Notes under the pieces: generated by a model | What the model was told of the DNA's origin: nothing | Seen by the model: only the letters and a program-made list of their open reading frames with translations | The model's database searches: none | Part shown: one piece after another, positions 7,620 to 16,697 of the stretch | Layout: every line of letters starts with the position of its first letter | How positions within the stretch are numbered: the first letter of the stretch is position 1 | Origin: Paenibacillus silvae | GTDB taxonomy: Bacteria; Bacillota; Bacilli; Paenibacillales; Paenibacillaceae | Length of the DNA stretch: 64,000 nt | Direction of reading: 5' to 3' | Assembly: GCF_014639235.1 (NCBI RefSeq) | Contig: NZ_BMFU01000009.1 | Coordinates: 124,001-188,000 of the forward strand | Made by a program: the position numbers and the translations under genes

Positions 7620-8894
7620 ATGACGGAGAAGAAGCAGGATTCATTGAAAAAGCCGCTGTCACGGCGTGAAATGCTCAAGCTGACCGGCGTAGCTGGCTTG
7701 GGTCTGCTTATAGGCGGGGGCGGCGCCAGCGGTTTGATGGCGCTGGGCCGCCAAGGCTCGTCTGCCGCCGCTGTAAAGTCTGCGGCGGCGGATAGCTTGC
7801 CTTTCTATGGCAAGCATCAGGCTGGGATTATTACGCCAGCGCAGGATTTTATCTGCTTTGCGGCGTTTGATGTTACCGCAGGCAGCGTGGAGGACCTTCG
7901 CCGTCTGTTCCGGAACTGGACGGCAGCCTCGGCTGCCATGGCTTCCGGACAGATGATTGGCGAGCATAACACCACGCTGAATACGCCGCCCACCGACACG
8001 GGGGAGGCGGCAGGCCTGACACCGTCACGGACCACGTTGACGTTTGGTGTGGGGCCGTCTTTGTTTGACGGGCGCTTCGGCTTGAAGGGCCCGAAGCCAC
8101 GCGGGCTGCGTGACCTGCCGGCGTTTGCCGGGGACGCGCTGGACCCGCAGTGGTGTGGTGGCGACCTGTGCGTTCAAGTCTGCGCAGACGATATGCAGGT
8201 CGCCTTCCATGCTATCCGCAACCTCGCGCGAATTGCGCGAGGGCATGCGGTGCTGCGCTGGACCCAGGAGGGCTTCCAGCGCACGGGCCGAGCCGACCCT
8301 GCGGGTGGAACACCGCGCAATCTGCTCGGCTTCAAGGACGGCACCGGCAATCCGAACACCTCGGATGCCGTGCTGATGGACCGAACCGTCTGGGCGCAGC
8401 CCGGAGACGGTCCGGGGTGGATGGACGGCGGCAGCTACATGGCTGTCCGCCGGGTGCGCATGCGTGTGGAGGTCTGGGACCGCTCCACACTGAAGGATCA
8501 GGAGGCGACATTTGGTCGCCACCGTGACAGCGGCGCGCCGATCGGCAGCCGTGGCGAATTCGACCCGGTGGACCTGCAAGCAAGGTCCGCCAATGGACAA
8601 CCCTTAATCCCGGCAACATCGCATCTGCGGCTGGCCAAGGGAGACGGGAGTCAACAGATTCTTCGCCGCTCGTATTCCTACTCGAGCGGCCTTGATGCCA
8701 AAACAGGCCAGCTCGACGCAGGCTTGCTGTTTATCAGCTACCAGCGTGATCTGGACAAACAGTTTATCCCGATTCAGACAAGGCTGGCGAAGAATGACAA
8801 GCTGAATGAATACACCGTACATGCGGGTAGTGCGGTCTTTGCGTGTTTCCCAGGATGCAAGCAGGGTGGATACATCGGGGAGACTCTGTTCTGA
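7620..8894 (+). CDS. efeB: EfeB-type DyP peroxidase, Tat-exported
   Basis: Haem peroxidase of the dye-decolorizing family, thought to oxidise ferrous iron or act on haem for the EfeU permease. The N terminus has a twin-arginine signal, SRREMLK (about residues 14-20), followed by a Gly-rich hydrophobic stretch. The DyP signature GFKDGTGNP is at about residues 236-244, with its catalytic Asp. A downstream RRSYSYSSG and a distal HAGSAVFACFPG segment also fit the family. The start lies five bases after the efeO stop with GGGAG upstream, so the genes are tightly coupled. At 424 residues it has family length. The GC content of the middle of this gene is visibly higher than in its neighbours. Confidence 0.93.
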   Translation: MTEKKQDSLKKPLSRREMLKLTGVAGLGLLIGGGGASGLMALGRQGSSAAAVKSAAADSLPFYGKHQAGIITPAQDFICFAAFDVTAGSVEDLRRLFRNWTAASAAMASGQMIGEHNTTLNTPPTDTGEAAGLTPSRTTLTFGVGPSLFDGRFGLKGPKPRGLRDLPAFAGDALDPQWCGGDLCVQVCADDMQVAFHAIRNLARIARGHAVLRWTQEGFQRTGRADPAGGTPRNLLGFKDGTGNPNTSDAVLMDRTVWAQPGDGPGWMDGGSYMAVRRVRMRVEVWDRSTLKDQEATFGRHRDSGAPIGSRGEFDPVDLQARSANGQPLIPATSHLRLAKGDGSQQILRRSYSYSSGLDAKTGQLDAGLLFISYQRDLDKQFIPIQTRLAKNDKLNEYTVHAGSAVFACFPGCKQGGYIGETLF

Positions 8895-8995
8895 TGCTGT
8901 GGCGAAACGGCAATCGAGGTATGATTCAGCCCCGGTATAGGCAGCATGCAGGCAGTGAGGAAACCAGCAGTGATTATGGGAGGAAGAGAGCACCA

Positions 8996-11083
8996 ATGCA
9001 AACGAGAAACACATACACCGCATCCAGACATACATCTGCTTCCCCATTAATGTTGTTACAGAGCAAAGCGAGTACAGGGAGCAAAGGCAGACGCCAACGC
9101 CGATTCCACAGCTGGTTATTTTCAAGCTGGACATTATCGTCATTAGGCAGAGCTTTATCTTTACGTATCGTTTTATTTCTAATTGGATGCCTTGTCTTTT
9201 CATTATCGTGCACGGGAACGGGCTTTTTTCATAATGCAGAAGATAAACATGCTTCAGGTAGCAGTATGCGTGGTTTAGGAGGGCTTGCTCATGTTTTGGA
9301 TGGCGTTGCTCATGCGGCTGGTGTGTCATCGTCTGCTGGGACAAAGGAAACGGCCGAAACGAAGCAGCTGGATGCGCTGCTTCCCCCTATAGGAAGTGCG
9401 CTGGTGGAAGCGGGGCAGGGCAAGCTGGACGAAACAATTCGGGATGTATCCGAATTTCAGACGTTATGGCAGCAGGTGAGCCAGCTGAAACCGGAGCAAG
9501 ATACCGGACAGGTCACGGCTCTCGCTGCTACGGTTAACGATGCGCTTGCCAAGACACAGACAGCACTCCAGGGCCATGACGCAGACTCTGCCAAGAGTAC
9601 GCTGTCCGACCTTGCCAGAGCAGTCAATGCATACGTGGAAGGCTTCCGGGGTGCAGAAGGCAGCAGTGATGCTGGCCAGAAGGCGGCTAGCCGGATACTG
9701 CCAGATGCTCGCACGAGTCTCGGTGCCATGCAGAAGGCAGATTGGTCGTTAGCCGAGCGTACCTATAAACGAATCGTTACCGCCTGGAAAGGCGTAGAAG
9801 CTCCGATTCGCAAGGATCATTTTGGCATATACAGTCAGCTGGAGAAACAGATGAGCCTGATTCGGATTGCGCTACAGGCTGATCCACGCAAGGAAACACA
9901 AGCTGTTCAGCAGATGAGCGCGATGGTTACGCTGCTGACCGATTACAGTGAGGGAAATCTCAAGGATGGAGAACTGGATGAAGCCACAGGTGCAGGCGTG
10001 GGTGTTTCATCACTGGCAGAGCTGCTGCAATTGCTGGAGCAGGTTCAGCAGCAGATTCAGGCTGGAGATAGCGGCGGGGCAGCAACGGGTCTGGAGCAGT
10101 TTATTGCTGCCTGGCCTTCTGTCGAAGGACAGGTGCAGATCTCTTCGTCTGCATCGTATACTGCGATTGAGAATGAAATGACGGAAGCATCGGGATATCT
10201 CGTCTCCAGCCCGCCGAATACAGACAAAGCATCCGCGGTTGTCTCCCGAATGATGGAGCGGCTGGAGCCTCTAACAGAGACAACAGCCTATACAGCATGG
10301 GATGCGGCTTTGATCCTTCTTCGCGAAGGACTGGAGGCCATTCTTGTACTGGCTGCTTTGCTGGCTTATGCCAAGAAGAGCGGACAGGCAGCGGCGCGGC
10401 GATGGATTTTGGCGGGGGCAGGCAGCGGTTTGCTGCTGAGCGCAGCGCTCGCTGTTGTGCTAACGCTGGTACTGGCTGTAGCCTCGTCAGGCAGCACACG
10501 CGAGATGATTGAAGGGTATACTGGACTTGCAGCGGTTGTTCTGATGTTAACGGTAGGGCAATGGATGCATAACAAGTCCAGTACACGCGCATGGAACATC
10601 TATGTGGAGCGTCAGGTTGGAGGGGCGCTGGCCCGTGGAAGCTTGTGGTCTTTGTTTGCCGTAGCGGGTCTTGCCATATTAAGAGAAGGCGCCGAAACAG
10701 CCATCTTTTACATCGGTATGGCTCCGTCCATTTCGTTGTCTCAGCTACTCATCGGGATCGGTGGGGCTTTGATTGTTCTCATTATTCTGGCGATTGCCAT
10801 CATTCAATTCAGTGTGCGTCTGCCGGTTCGTTGGTTTTTCCTGACAGCTACACTGCTTATCTATTATCTGGTCTTTCGTTTTCTGGGCGAGAGCATTCAT
10901 GCCCTGCAGGTGTCAGCGACGCTTCCTGCGCATGTAGCTCCAGATCTGCCTTCGCTCAGCTGGCTTGGTATGTACCCCACATGGGAGACCTTTATCCCGC
11001 AAATGGTGGTTTTGCTTTACCTCATCGTAAGTCTGATTCGCACCGAGAAGCGTTCGGCGAGAGGTTCCAGTACCTCTATGTGA
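8996..11083 (+). CDS. efeU: EfeU/FTR1-family iron permease with long extracellular N-terminal domain
   Basis: Membrane permease of the Efe ferric/ferrous uptake system. One N-terminal hydrophobic helix (about 58-80) is followed by about 350 residues of helical, Gln-rich extracellular sequence. The FTR1 membrane domain then has about seven helices and two iron-binding motifs, REGLE (about 442-446) and REGAE (about 563-567). The ATG at 8996 has GGGAGGAAG about ten bases upstream. Longer readings would run back into efeB and are unlikely. The gene order efeO-efeB-efeU differs from the U-O-B order of B. subtilis ywbLMN. The fused N-terminal domain is common in Gram-positive FTR1 proteins, and its role is unknown. 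Confidence 0.88.
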   Translation: MQTRNTYTASRHTSASPLMLLQSKASTGSKGRRQRRFHSWLFSSWTLSSLGRALSLRIVLFLIGCLVFSLSCTGTGFFHNAEDKHASGSSMRGLGGLAHVLDGVAHAAGVSSSAGTKETAETKQLDALLPPIGSALVEAGQGKLDETIRDVSEFQTLWQQVSQLKPEQDTGQVTALAATVNDALAKTQTALQGHDADSAKSTLSDLARAVNAYVEGFRGAEGSSDAGQKAASRILPDARTSLGAMQKADWSLAERTYKRIVTAWKGVEAPIRKDHFGIYSQLEKQMSLIRIALQADPRKETQAVQQMSAMVTLLTDYSEGNLKDGELDEATGAGVGVSSLAELLQLLEQVQQQIQAGDSGGAATGLEQFIAAWPSVEGQVQISSSASYTAIENEMTEASGYLVSSPPNTDKASAVVSRMMERLEPLTETTAYTAWDAALILLREGLEAILVLAALLAYAKKSGQAAARRWILAGAGSGLLLSAALAVVLTLVLAVASSGSTREMIEGYTGLAAVVLMLTVGQWMHNKSSTRAWNIYVERQVGGALARGSLWSLFAVAGLAILREGAETAIFYIGMAPSISLSQLLIGIGGALIVLIILAIAIIQFSVRLPVRWFFLTATLLIYYLVFRFLGESIHALQVSATLPAHVAPDLPSLSWLGMYPTWETFIPQMVVLLYLIVSLIRTEKRSARGSSTSM

Positions 11084-11109
11084 ATGCTGTCCAAACCTGT
11101 GCTGTAAAG

Positions 11110-11264
11110 TATGGGCGTGTCTTGAAACCTACTGAAGTGCATCATTTACTGTCTTTTCGCCCCCTGCTGCGTCACTTTCCCTTGGCACGCCTGCGGAAAA
11201 CTTCCTGGCTTGGAACGAAAATTTAGCAAAATCTGCTTCCTTCAGCGTTTTCAGACACGCCCTA
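11110..11264. mobile_element. MITE-like element, about 150 bp, with terminal inverted repeats
   Basis: GGGCGTGTCT begins at 11113, and its exact reverse complement AGACACGCCC ends at 11262. The similarity continues inwards (TGAAAcC..CTGAAG against GAAAAcG..CTGAAG). A TA dinucleotide lies outside each end, allowing for one extra base on the left. There is no coding capacity. Ends of this kind are typical of small non-autonomous derivatives of IS elements, though I cannot name the parent family. Confidence 0.5.
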
Positions 11265-11285
11265 GTTAAATTGAATTTCTAAGGT

Positions 11286-12731
11286 TTAATTTTTCTTTCT
11301 GTATCGATGCTTCTCTGCATGTCCTAGTAAGTATAGAAAAGCAAAGGCAGGTATTCGCATGATTGAGGTATGACCAAACAGTCCAAAATCATCACTTTGT
11401 TTGGTGATTAGTAATGATGAGTTGGTATTATCGTTCTTTGACCATTCTACGATCGCCTCGTTTTCTTTAAGACGAGAATCTTCGCGATATTTTACTTCCA
11501 TTAAAATTTTAAAGCTGGGCATCATCAGCACAATATCAATTTCTTTTTGCGTGCTGGAATCTCGATAGTATCCGACACGTGGGTTGAAGTTATAATAAAA
11601 AGTACTGATATGTTTGTACACCGCTGATTCAACGATTTTGCCCATTTGATCAGAATCTTGAAGAACTTCTTCCCCCTTAACAAGGACTGCATTACGGATC
11701 GCTGGGTCGGCTAAGTACACCTTTGGTTTTGAGTTCAGTAGTTTCTTTCCAGTCATTTGTACTGGATAGCTTAAATATATCAGGTTGGCCAGCTCCAGAA
11801 GGTTCATGTACTTCACAACGGTTGGTCGGGTAATCCCCATGTTACTGGCTATTGTGGTCGCTTCCATAATATCTCCGGTAGTCATACACAAATACAGGAA
11901 TATTCTTTCTAACTCATCGATATTTCTAACATTAAATAAAGAGACCATATCTCTTTTTAATACTTTATCCACTACATCTTCCCGAATGATTCTTTGTGCA
12001 TAACTTATGTCGTCTGTCCGGGCGATTTCGGGGAATCCTCCAATCAATAGATAGCGATGAAAATGTTTCTCTACTGGTTCCAAATCCTTCATCAGTTGTG
12101 CTAACTCAACTGATGTTAAAGAATTCAAGGATGTCGGACCCAAGGATGGATTAATGGAGGGCACTGGAATTTCTCTTATTTCAAGATACTCATAAAAAGA
12201 AAGGGTGGGTATCCTGATCTGAGTCCATCTACCAACACCACTTTCGGGCATCTTCTCACTTAGAATAGGGCTTGCTGACCCTGTTGCCATGACACGATAA
12301 GTAGGGTAAGTATCGTAAATGGTTTTCAACCATCCATTCCAGTCATGCGCATATTGTATTTCATCTAGAAAGAGGTATATATTCTCATCGACAGCCACAT
12401 TATTAATAAAGATTCTTAGAATTTTGTCTATTTCGGACATCTTTAGAATCGGGTGGTCAAAAGAAACGTATAACAAATTCTTTTTGGGCACACCTGCTTC
12501 TAAAGCATCTTGAATGGTTTGATACATAATAGTAGATTTCCCTACACGACGAGGTCCCGTCAGAATGACATGACGACGAATCTCATTATGTTCAAAGCTT
12601 TGTTTTGCATTATAATACGCAAAACGTTTCGTTGGTTTAGCGAAATCATCCTGAACTTTGCCTGACTCCCACCATCGATTAAACCCTCTTAGAACTTGTA
12701 GTATGCTCTCTTCAGTTATAAGATCTCTCAA
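11286..12731 (-). CDS. AAA ATPase with DUF4143 C-terminal domain
   Basis: A 481-residue protein of the widespread AAA_14/DUF4143 group. It has a Walker A motif GPRRVGKST (about residues 57-65), a Walker B motif YLFLDEIQY (about 118-126), and an arginine-rich sensor region near VGRWTQIRIPTLSFYEYLEI. A winged-helix-like middle (MEATTIASNMGITRPTVVKYMNLLE) is followed by a nuclease-like C terminus, KEIDIVLMM..ILMEVKYRE, resembling the D..ExK core of PD-(D/E)XK folds. The function of the family is unresolved; links to DNA and mobile elements are often suggested. The gene is markedly more AT-rich than its surroundings and abuts a MITE-like element, which points to acquisition by transfer. Its own AT-rich upstream region probably contains the promoter. 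Confidence 0.85.
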   Translation of the reverse strand: MRDLITEESILQVLRGFNRWWESGKVQDDFAKPTKRFAYYNAKQSFEHNEIRRHVILTGPRRVGKSTIMYQTIQDALEAGVPKKNLLYVSFDHPILKMSEIDKILRIFINNVAVDENIYLFLDEIQYAHDWNGWLKTIYDTYPTYRVMATGSASPILSEKMPESGVGRWTQIRIPTLSFYEYLEIREIPVPSINPSLGPTSLNSLTSVELAQLMKDLEPVEKHFHRYLLIGGFPEIARTDDISYAQRIIREDVVDKVLKRDMVSLFNVRNIDELERIFLYLCMTTGDIMEATTIASNMGITRPTVVKYMNLLELANLIYLSYPVQMTGKKLLNSKPKVYLADPAIRNAVLVKGEEVLQDSDQMGKIVESAVYKHISTFYYNFNPRVGYYRDSSTQKEIDIVLMMPSFKILMEVKYREDSRLKENEAIVEWSKNDNTNSSLLITKQSDDFGLFGHTSIMRIPAFAFLYLLGHAEKHRYRKKN

Positions 12732-12938
12732 CGATGTTCACCTACTTTATCATTATTTTATAATTGTATTATACATTATCTACTGAAAAAGTATAATTAT
12801 ACTTTACATAATTTGAAATTTGATGTGAGAGAATTCGATGTATAATTGTACATCCAGATCATATTTTGATTGAATTTTATAGTATGATTACATGAGAAGA
12901 TAACGATTCAACTCCAGAGAGCAGGTGGACAAGCATCA

Positions 12939-13679
12939 ATGATGAATACTACAAGTGATGTCAAAGCAATATTTTTCGATGTGGATGATACGTTATACGA
13001 TCACTTGCAGCCGCTTCGAGGGGCGTTGCAGGATGTTTTGGGGTTGTCGGAGACATTTGATTATGCGCTGGCATACCATCGGTTTCGGTATTACAGCGAC
13101 TGGTTGTCCGCACAGGAGGACCTGTCGGCAGTACCTGAACCAGATGCGGTGGAGCGAATGCGCCGTCGTCGATTTGAGCTGACGATGGAGGAATTCGGAA
13201 TGCCTTTGCAAGTGGGACAAGCACAGGAACTGCAGGAGCAGTATCTGGGCAGACAATTCGAGATCACTCCGTTTGAAGGAGCGTATGATCTAATTCGCAG
13301 GCTTCAGGAAGAGGGGCATACGGTGGGTTTGATCACGAACGGTGAAGGACAGCATCAGCGGCGTAAACTTGAAGCGTTAGATGTGTTTAGTCTGGTAGAC
13401 GAGACGCAGATTTTTATCTCGGGCATGGTTGGTTACGCCAAACCAGATGGGAGGCTGTTCAAACATGTGAATCAGCAGACCGAAACCGCAGCGCATAACA
13501 GCTATTATATCGGCGATTCTTGGCGCAACGATGTAGCCGGAGCTGTGGATGCGGGCTGGAAAGTGATCTGGTTCAATCATCGCGGAGCATTGCCTGAATC
13601 CGATCACGAGCCTCATTTTACAGCACAGAGTTATGAGGAAATCAGCCGGATTCTCACGTTTGAGCCAGCACGCGCTTAA
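12939..13679 (+). CDS. HAD-family hydrolase
   Basis: Cytoplasmic phosphatase of the haloacid dehalogenase superfamily (C1 cap, subfamily IA). The four motifs are visible: DVDDTLYD near the N terminus (nucleophile Asp and acid Asp), LITNG, the Lys in GYAKPDGRLF, and GDSWRNDVAGA with the metal-binding Asp. At 246 residues it has the usual length and resembles the YjjG/YsaA-like group. GGTGG lies about ten bases before the ATG. A strong terminator follows after about 80 bases. Substrate unknown; a small phosphorylated metabolite or nucleotide is likely. Confidence 0.87.
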   Translation: MMNTTSDVKAIFFDVDDTLYDHLQPLRGALQDVLGLSETFDYALAYHRFRYYSDWLSAQEDLSAVPEPDAVERMRRRRFELTMEEFGMPLQVGQAQELQEQYLGRQFEITPFEGAYDLIRRLQEEGHTVGLITNGEGQHQRRKLEALDVFSLVDETQIFISGMVGYAKPDGRLFKHVNQQTETAAHNSYYIGDSWRNDVAGAVDAGWKVIWFNHRGALPESDHEPHFTAQSYEEISRILTFEPARA

Positions 13680-13760
13680 TAAGTAAATATTTAAGGATAA
13701 CAGAATAAAGTCATAATATATAAAGTCCTAATATTGTTGTCAGTGTCAGTGCAGATCATC

Positions 13761-13798
13761 AGCCCCTTCATCTTTAAGGAGATGAGGGGCTTTTTTTA
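13761..13798 (+). terminator. Terminator after the HAD gene
   Basis: AGCCCCTTCATC pairs with GATGAGGGGCT, followed by TTTTTTATT. The rest of the 13680-14110 interval holds the dps promoter and operator described below. Confidence 0.9.
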
Positions 13799-13937
13799 TT
13801 TGTATAATCCAGCCTGTGAGAATGTTCGCTGTTCCCTTTGTTCATTCGGGTTATAAATTAAAACGGAAGGTTCTAACTCCAGTTTATAATGAAGCCCAGC
13901 TTCATCGAATCTTCATTTGCAGAAGAGGGCGAAACTC

Positions 13938-13994
13938 TTTTCAAAGGGTATAAGTGGTGCTATAATTAAAACAAGATTTAGATTAAGTCTAAAT
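13938..13994 (+). promoter_or_regulatory. dps promoter with PerR-like box
   Basis: A TATAAT -10 element at 13961-13966 has a weak -35 (TTTTCA, 13938-13943) 17 bases upstream. The perfect palindrome ATTTAGATTAAGTCTAAAT (13976-13994, arms of seven, spacer of five) begins close to the expected transcription start. The same box fronts perR and katA in this window. Confidence 0.75.
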
Positions 13995-14110
13995 TAAAGA
14001 CAAAAAAATTGATTCAATTTTGATTATCTGCCGATGTTGTCTAATCAGAACGGATCGTTTCAATTACTACATTTACGTTTCAATTCATTTTCTGAGAGGG
14101 GATAAATTCC

Positions 14111-14590
14111 ATGAGCACAATGCAAACTAACTACAACACATTTACAAGTAACACAACTGCACTTCAAGAGGCATTAAACCGTCAGATCGCGGGCTGGTCT
14201 GTGCTGTACACCAAGCTGCATAACTTCCATTGGTATGTTAAAGGCCCGCATTTCTTCACACTTCATGCGAAATTCGAAGAGCTTTACAATCTGGCTACTG
14301 CCAATATGGACGAAGCGGCTGAGCGTCTGCTGACCATTGGAGGCCGTCCTGTAGCAACGATGGCAGAACAGCTGCGTTTATCTCCAATCAAAGAGGCAGA
14401 AGCACAATTGTCCGCTGAACAGATGGTGGAGCAGGTTGTTGCTGATCTGCATGCGATGAAGGAGGTTATTCGTCAAGGTATTGATGAAGCTGGCGAAGCC
14501 GGGGATAATGCAACCGAAGATATGGGAATCGGGTTCACAGCTACACTTGATAAAGAGATCTGGATGTTAAACGCATTTTTGGGCAAATAA
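14111..14590 (+). CDS. dps: Dps-family ferritin-like protein
   Basis: DNA-binding protein from starved cells, a dodecameric mini-ferritin that oxidises Fe(II) with hydrogen peroxide and stores it. The ferroxidase signature is visible: LHNFHWYVKGPHFFTLHAKFEELY with two His, then DEAAERLLTIGG with Asp and Glu. Length (159 residues) is typical. GAGAGGGG lies about ten bases before the ATG. It is monocistronic behind a PerR-type box, in line with peroxide induction. In Bacillus the equivalent is mrgA/dps. Confidence 0.93.
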   Translation: MSTMQTNYNTFTSNTTALQEALNRQIAGWSVLYTKLHNFHWYVKGPHFFTLHAKFEELYNLATANMDEAAERLLTIGGRPVATMAEQLRLSPIKEAEAQLSAEQMVEQVVADLHAMKEVIRQGIDEAGEAGDNATEDMGIGFTATLDKEIWMLNAFLGK

Positions 14591-14651
14591 CCTAAGACAC
14601 CCTGACTCCTGACAACGATATGTAGAGTCCGTGAACAAACGTCCCGTTCGC

Positions 14652-14680
14652 TTACAAATCCGGTGCGCTTCCCGTATAAT
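14652..14680 (+). promoter_or_regulatory. Promoter of the NO synthase gene
   Basis: TTACAA (14652-14657), 17-base spacer and a perfect TATAAT (14675-14680), located 38 bases before the start codon. Confidence 0.65.
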
Positions 14681-14717
14681 AGTGGCATCCAAGATGTACA
14701 GAATGGTGGAATGAACA

Positions 14718-15974
14718 ATGCGGACAGGCCTGGATCGATTGCAGGAAGAAGCTGAACGGTTTATATATACAAGTTATAAAGAGCTGGGCTATACGCGTGA
14801 AGACGCAGAGGCCCGGCTTATTGCCGTTAGACGCGAGATAGAAGAGAGAGGCACTTACACCCATACGATCGAAGAGCTGGAGCATGGCTGCAAAATGGCT
14901 TGGCGGAACAGCAACCGCTGTATCGGGCGACTGTTCTGGGACAAGCTGCGCATCGTGGACAGCCGTGATGCGGATACCGCAGGGGCAGCTGCGCAGGCCG
15001 TAATCGATCATATCCATAACGCATCCAACGGCGGCAAGATTATTCCGACCATCACGATTTTGCCTCCGGAAGGCCCGGACGGAGCACCTATCCGCATCTG
15101 GAATCATCAATTGATTCGTTATGCCGGATACGAGACGGAACAGGGCGTTGTCGGTGACCCTGCTTCGGTGGAACTGACCAAGGCAGCCTTGTCCCTGGGC
15201 TGGCAAGGTGCTGGCGGTAATTATGATGTGCTGCCGCTCATCATTCAGGCTCAGGGACAAGCTCCTGAATGGTACGTCATTCCTGAAGATGAGATTGTTG
15301 AAGTTCAGATTGAGCATCCCGAGCGTGCCGAGATCGCCGAGCTGGGTTTACGATGGTACGGTGTGCCAATGATTGCCGATATGCGGGTGGAGATCGGGGG
15401 CATTAACTACCCGGCTGCACCGTTTAACGGATGGTATATGGAAACCGAGATTGGTGCGCGTAATCTGGCTGACACGTTCCGATATAACAAGCTGCCGGCG
15501 GTAGCCGCTGCACTTGGACTGAACACGTCGAGTGAAACGACACTATGGAAGGATCGTGCTTTGGTGGAGCTGAATGTTGCTGTGCTGCATTCCTTCAAGA
15601 AGGCAGGCGTGAGTATTGTGGATCATCATACGGCTGCGGCACAATTTGCCCTGTTTGAACAGCGGGAGGAGAAGGCTGGACGTGAGCTGACCGGCGATTG
15701 GGTGTGGCTGATTCCCCCAGTGTCGCCAGCCACCACCCACATTTTCCACAGCTCCTATCGGAATGAGATTGTGAAGCCGAACTTTTTTCACCAGGACCCT
15801 GCATATCAATTTCGGGACGGGATCGCCGTTGCCGCTGAGGCGGGCAGCAAACAGCAGAATGATGAGCATGCAAATCAAGCACATCAAAAGCATTCATCTA
15901 ATGAACTTGCTTATTCGCAGGAAGAGAAGGTAAAGGCCGATAGCACTCCAATGAAATGCCCGTTTGCACATTAA
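14718..15974 (+). CDS. nos: Bacterial nitric oxide synthase oxygenase
   Basis: Converts L-arginine to citrulline and NO using haem and a pterin; bacterial forms borrow electrons from cellular flavodoxin reductases. The haem-ligating Cys is in WRNSNRCIGRLFW (Cys68). The substrate-binding Glu is in the WYMETEIGARN motif (about residue 242), and the pterin/dimer region TGDWVWLIPPVSPATTHIFH is intact near the end. There is no reductase domain, as expected for Bacillales enzymes. The catalytic part ends at about residue 372. A polar His/Gln-rich tail of about 45 residues ending MKCPFAH is unusual in length. The gene has its own promoter and follows dps directly, which suggests an oxidative-stress neighbourhood. 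Confidence 0.95.
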   Translation: MRTGLDRLQEEAERFIYTSYKELGYTREDAEARLIAVRREIEERGTYTHTIEELEHGCKMAWRNSNRCIGRLFWDKLRIVDSRDADTAGAAAQAVIDHIHNASNGGKIIPTITILPPEGPDGAPIRIWNHQLIRYAGYETEQGVVGDPASVELTKAALSLGWQGAGGNYDVLPLIIQAQGQAPEWYVIPEDEIVEVQIEHPERAEIAELGLRWYGVPMIADMRVEIGGINYPAAPFNGWYMETEIGARNLADTFRYNKLPAVAAALGLNTSSETTLWKDRALVELNVAVLHSFKKAGVSIVDHHTAAAQFALFEQREEKAGRELTGDWVWLIPPVSPATTHIFHSSYRNEIVKPNFFHQDPAYQFRDGIAVAAEAGSKQQNDEHANQAHQKHSSNELAYSQEEKVKADSTPMKCPFAH

Positions 15975-15982
15975 ATTGTGTG

Positions 15983-16045
15983 AGCGGGTTTATTTTTTGA
16001 GGTTTCTTTGTATATAAAATACGAAACATCAAACCCGCTTTTTTC
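15983..16045 (+). terminator. Long-loop terminator after nos
   Basis: AGCGGGTTT (15983-15991) pairs with AAACCCGCT (16031-16039) across a loop of about 40 bases, followed by TTTTTCT. Confidence 0.6.
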
Positions 16046-16107
16046 TATATATGAATACATCAAACACCTTCATACTGAGAGCATACGAATATAGGGAGGC
16101 GATTGGT

Positions 16108-16566
16108 ATGGGGTATATTGAAACGCTGCGTGGAATGGTGGGCAATATTCCTTTAATACTCGTACGGCCGAGTGTACTTATTGTAAATGATCAACGAGAA
16201 GTGCTGCTGGTCAAGTACAGGGATCACACATGGGGAGTGCCCGGTGGAATGATGGAGCTTGGTGAGTCTGTTGAAGAGTGCGCGCGAAGAGAGGTCAGAG
16301 AAGAGATCGGAATCGAATTGAAACAATTGCAGTTATACGGTGTGTTCTCGGGAGATCAGCTGTACACCCAATTAAGAAATGGGGATCAATATTATAATGT
16401 GGTGATAGGATATATATGCAGCCAGTATGAAGGAGAGCTTCAGCCGGATGGGATCGAAGTATTTGAAGTAAAATTTTATAATCCGAAGATGCTGCCTGAG
16501 AGCACCGATCCTTATTTAAAACGTATCATTCAAGAGAACATACAGGCACTGGCCTCGCTGCTCTAA
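16108..16566 (+). CDS. Nudix hydrolase
   Basis: Hydrolyses nucleoside diphosphates linked to another group, using Mg or Mn. The Nudix box is complete: G-GMMEL-GES-VEECARREVREEIGIE fits GX5EX7REUXEEXGU. The 152-residue protein starts at ATG 16108, eight bases after GGGAGG; a longer reading to 16051 has no site and overlaps the upstream terminator. The N terminus MGYIETLRGMVGNIPLILVRPSVLI is typical of Bacillales Nudix proteins related to ADP-ribose or 8-oxo-dGTP enzymes. Substrate not determinable. Confidence 0.88.
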   Translation: MGYIETLRGMVGNIPLILVRPSVLIVNDQREVLLVKYRDHTWGVPGGMMELGESVEECARREVREEIGIELKQLQLYGVFSGDQLYTQLRNGDQYYNVVIGYICSQYEGELQPDGIEVFEVKFYNPKMLPESTDPYLKRIIQENIQALASLL

Positions 16567-16574
16567 ACGTCACA

Positions 16575-16611
16575 AGAGATGCTCCCGCTGAACAGGAGGA
16601 ACATCTCTTTA
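16575..16611 (+). terminator. Terminator after the Nudix gene
   Basis: AGAGATG and CATCTCT flank an inner CTCC/GGAG stem, followed by TT. The T-run is short, so strength is uncertain. Confidence 0.55.
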
Positions 16612-16697
16612 ACGTGCTGTAACAACTACATAATTATGATTCATGCAGAACATAGTTACCTTAATCCAGATTCTTTTGCCATAATAAAAATACTTCT

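Noticed and set aside
8604..9344. 246-codon minus-strand ORF opposite the efeB-efeU junction
   Set aside because: Fully antisense to two clear genes and without family features.
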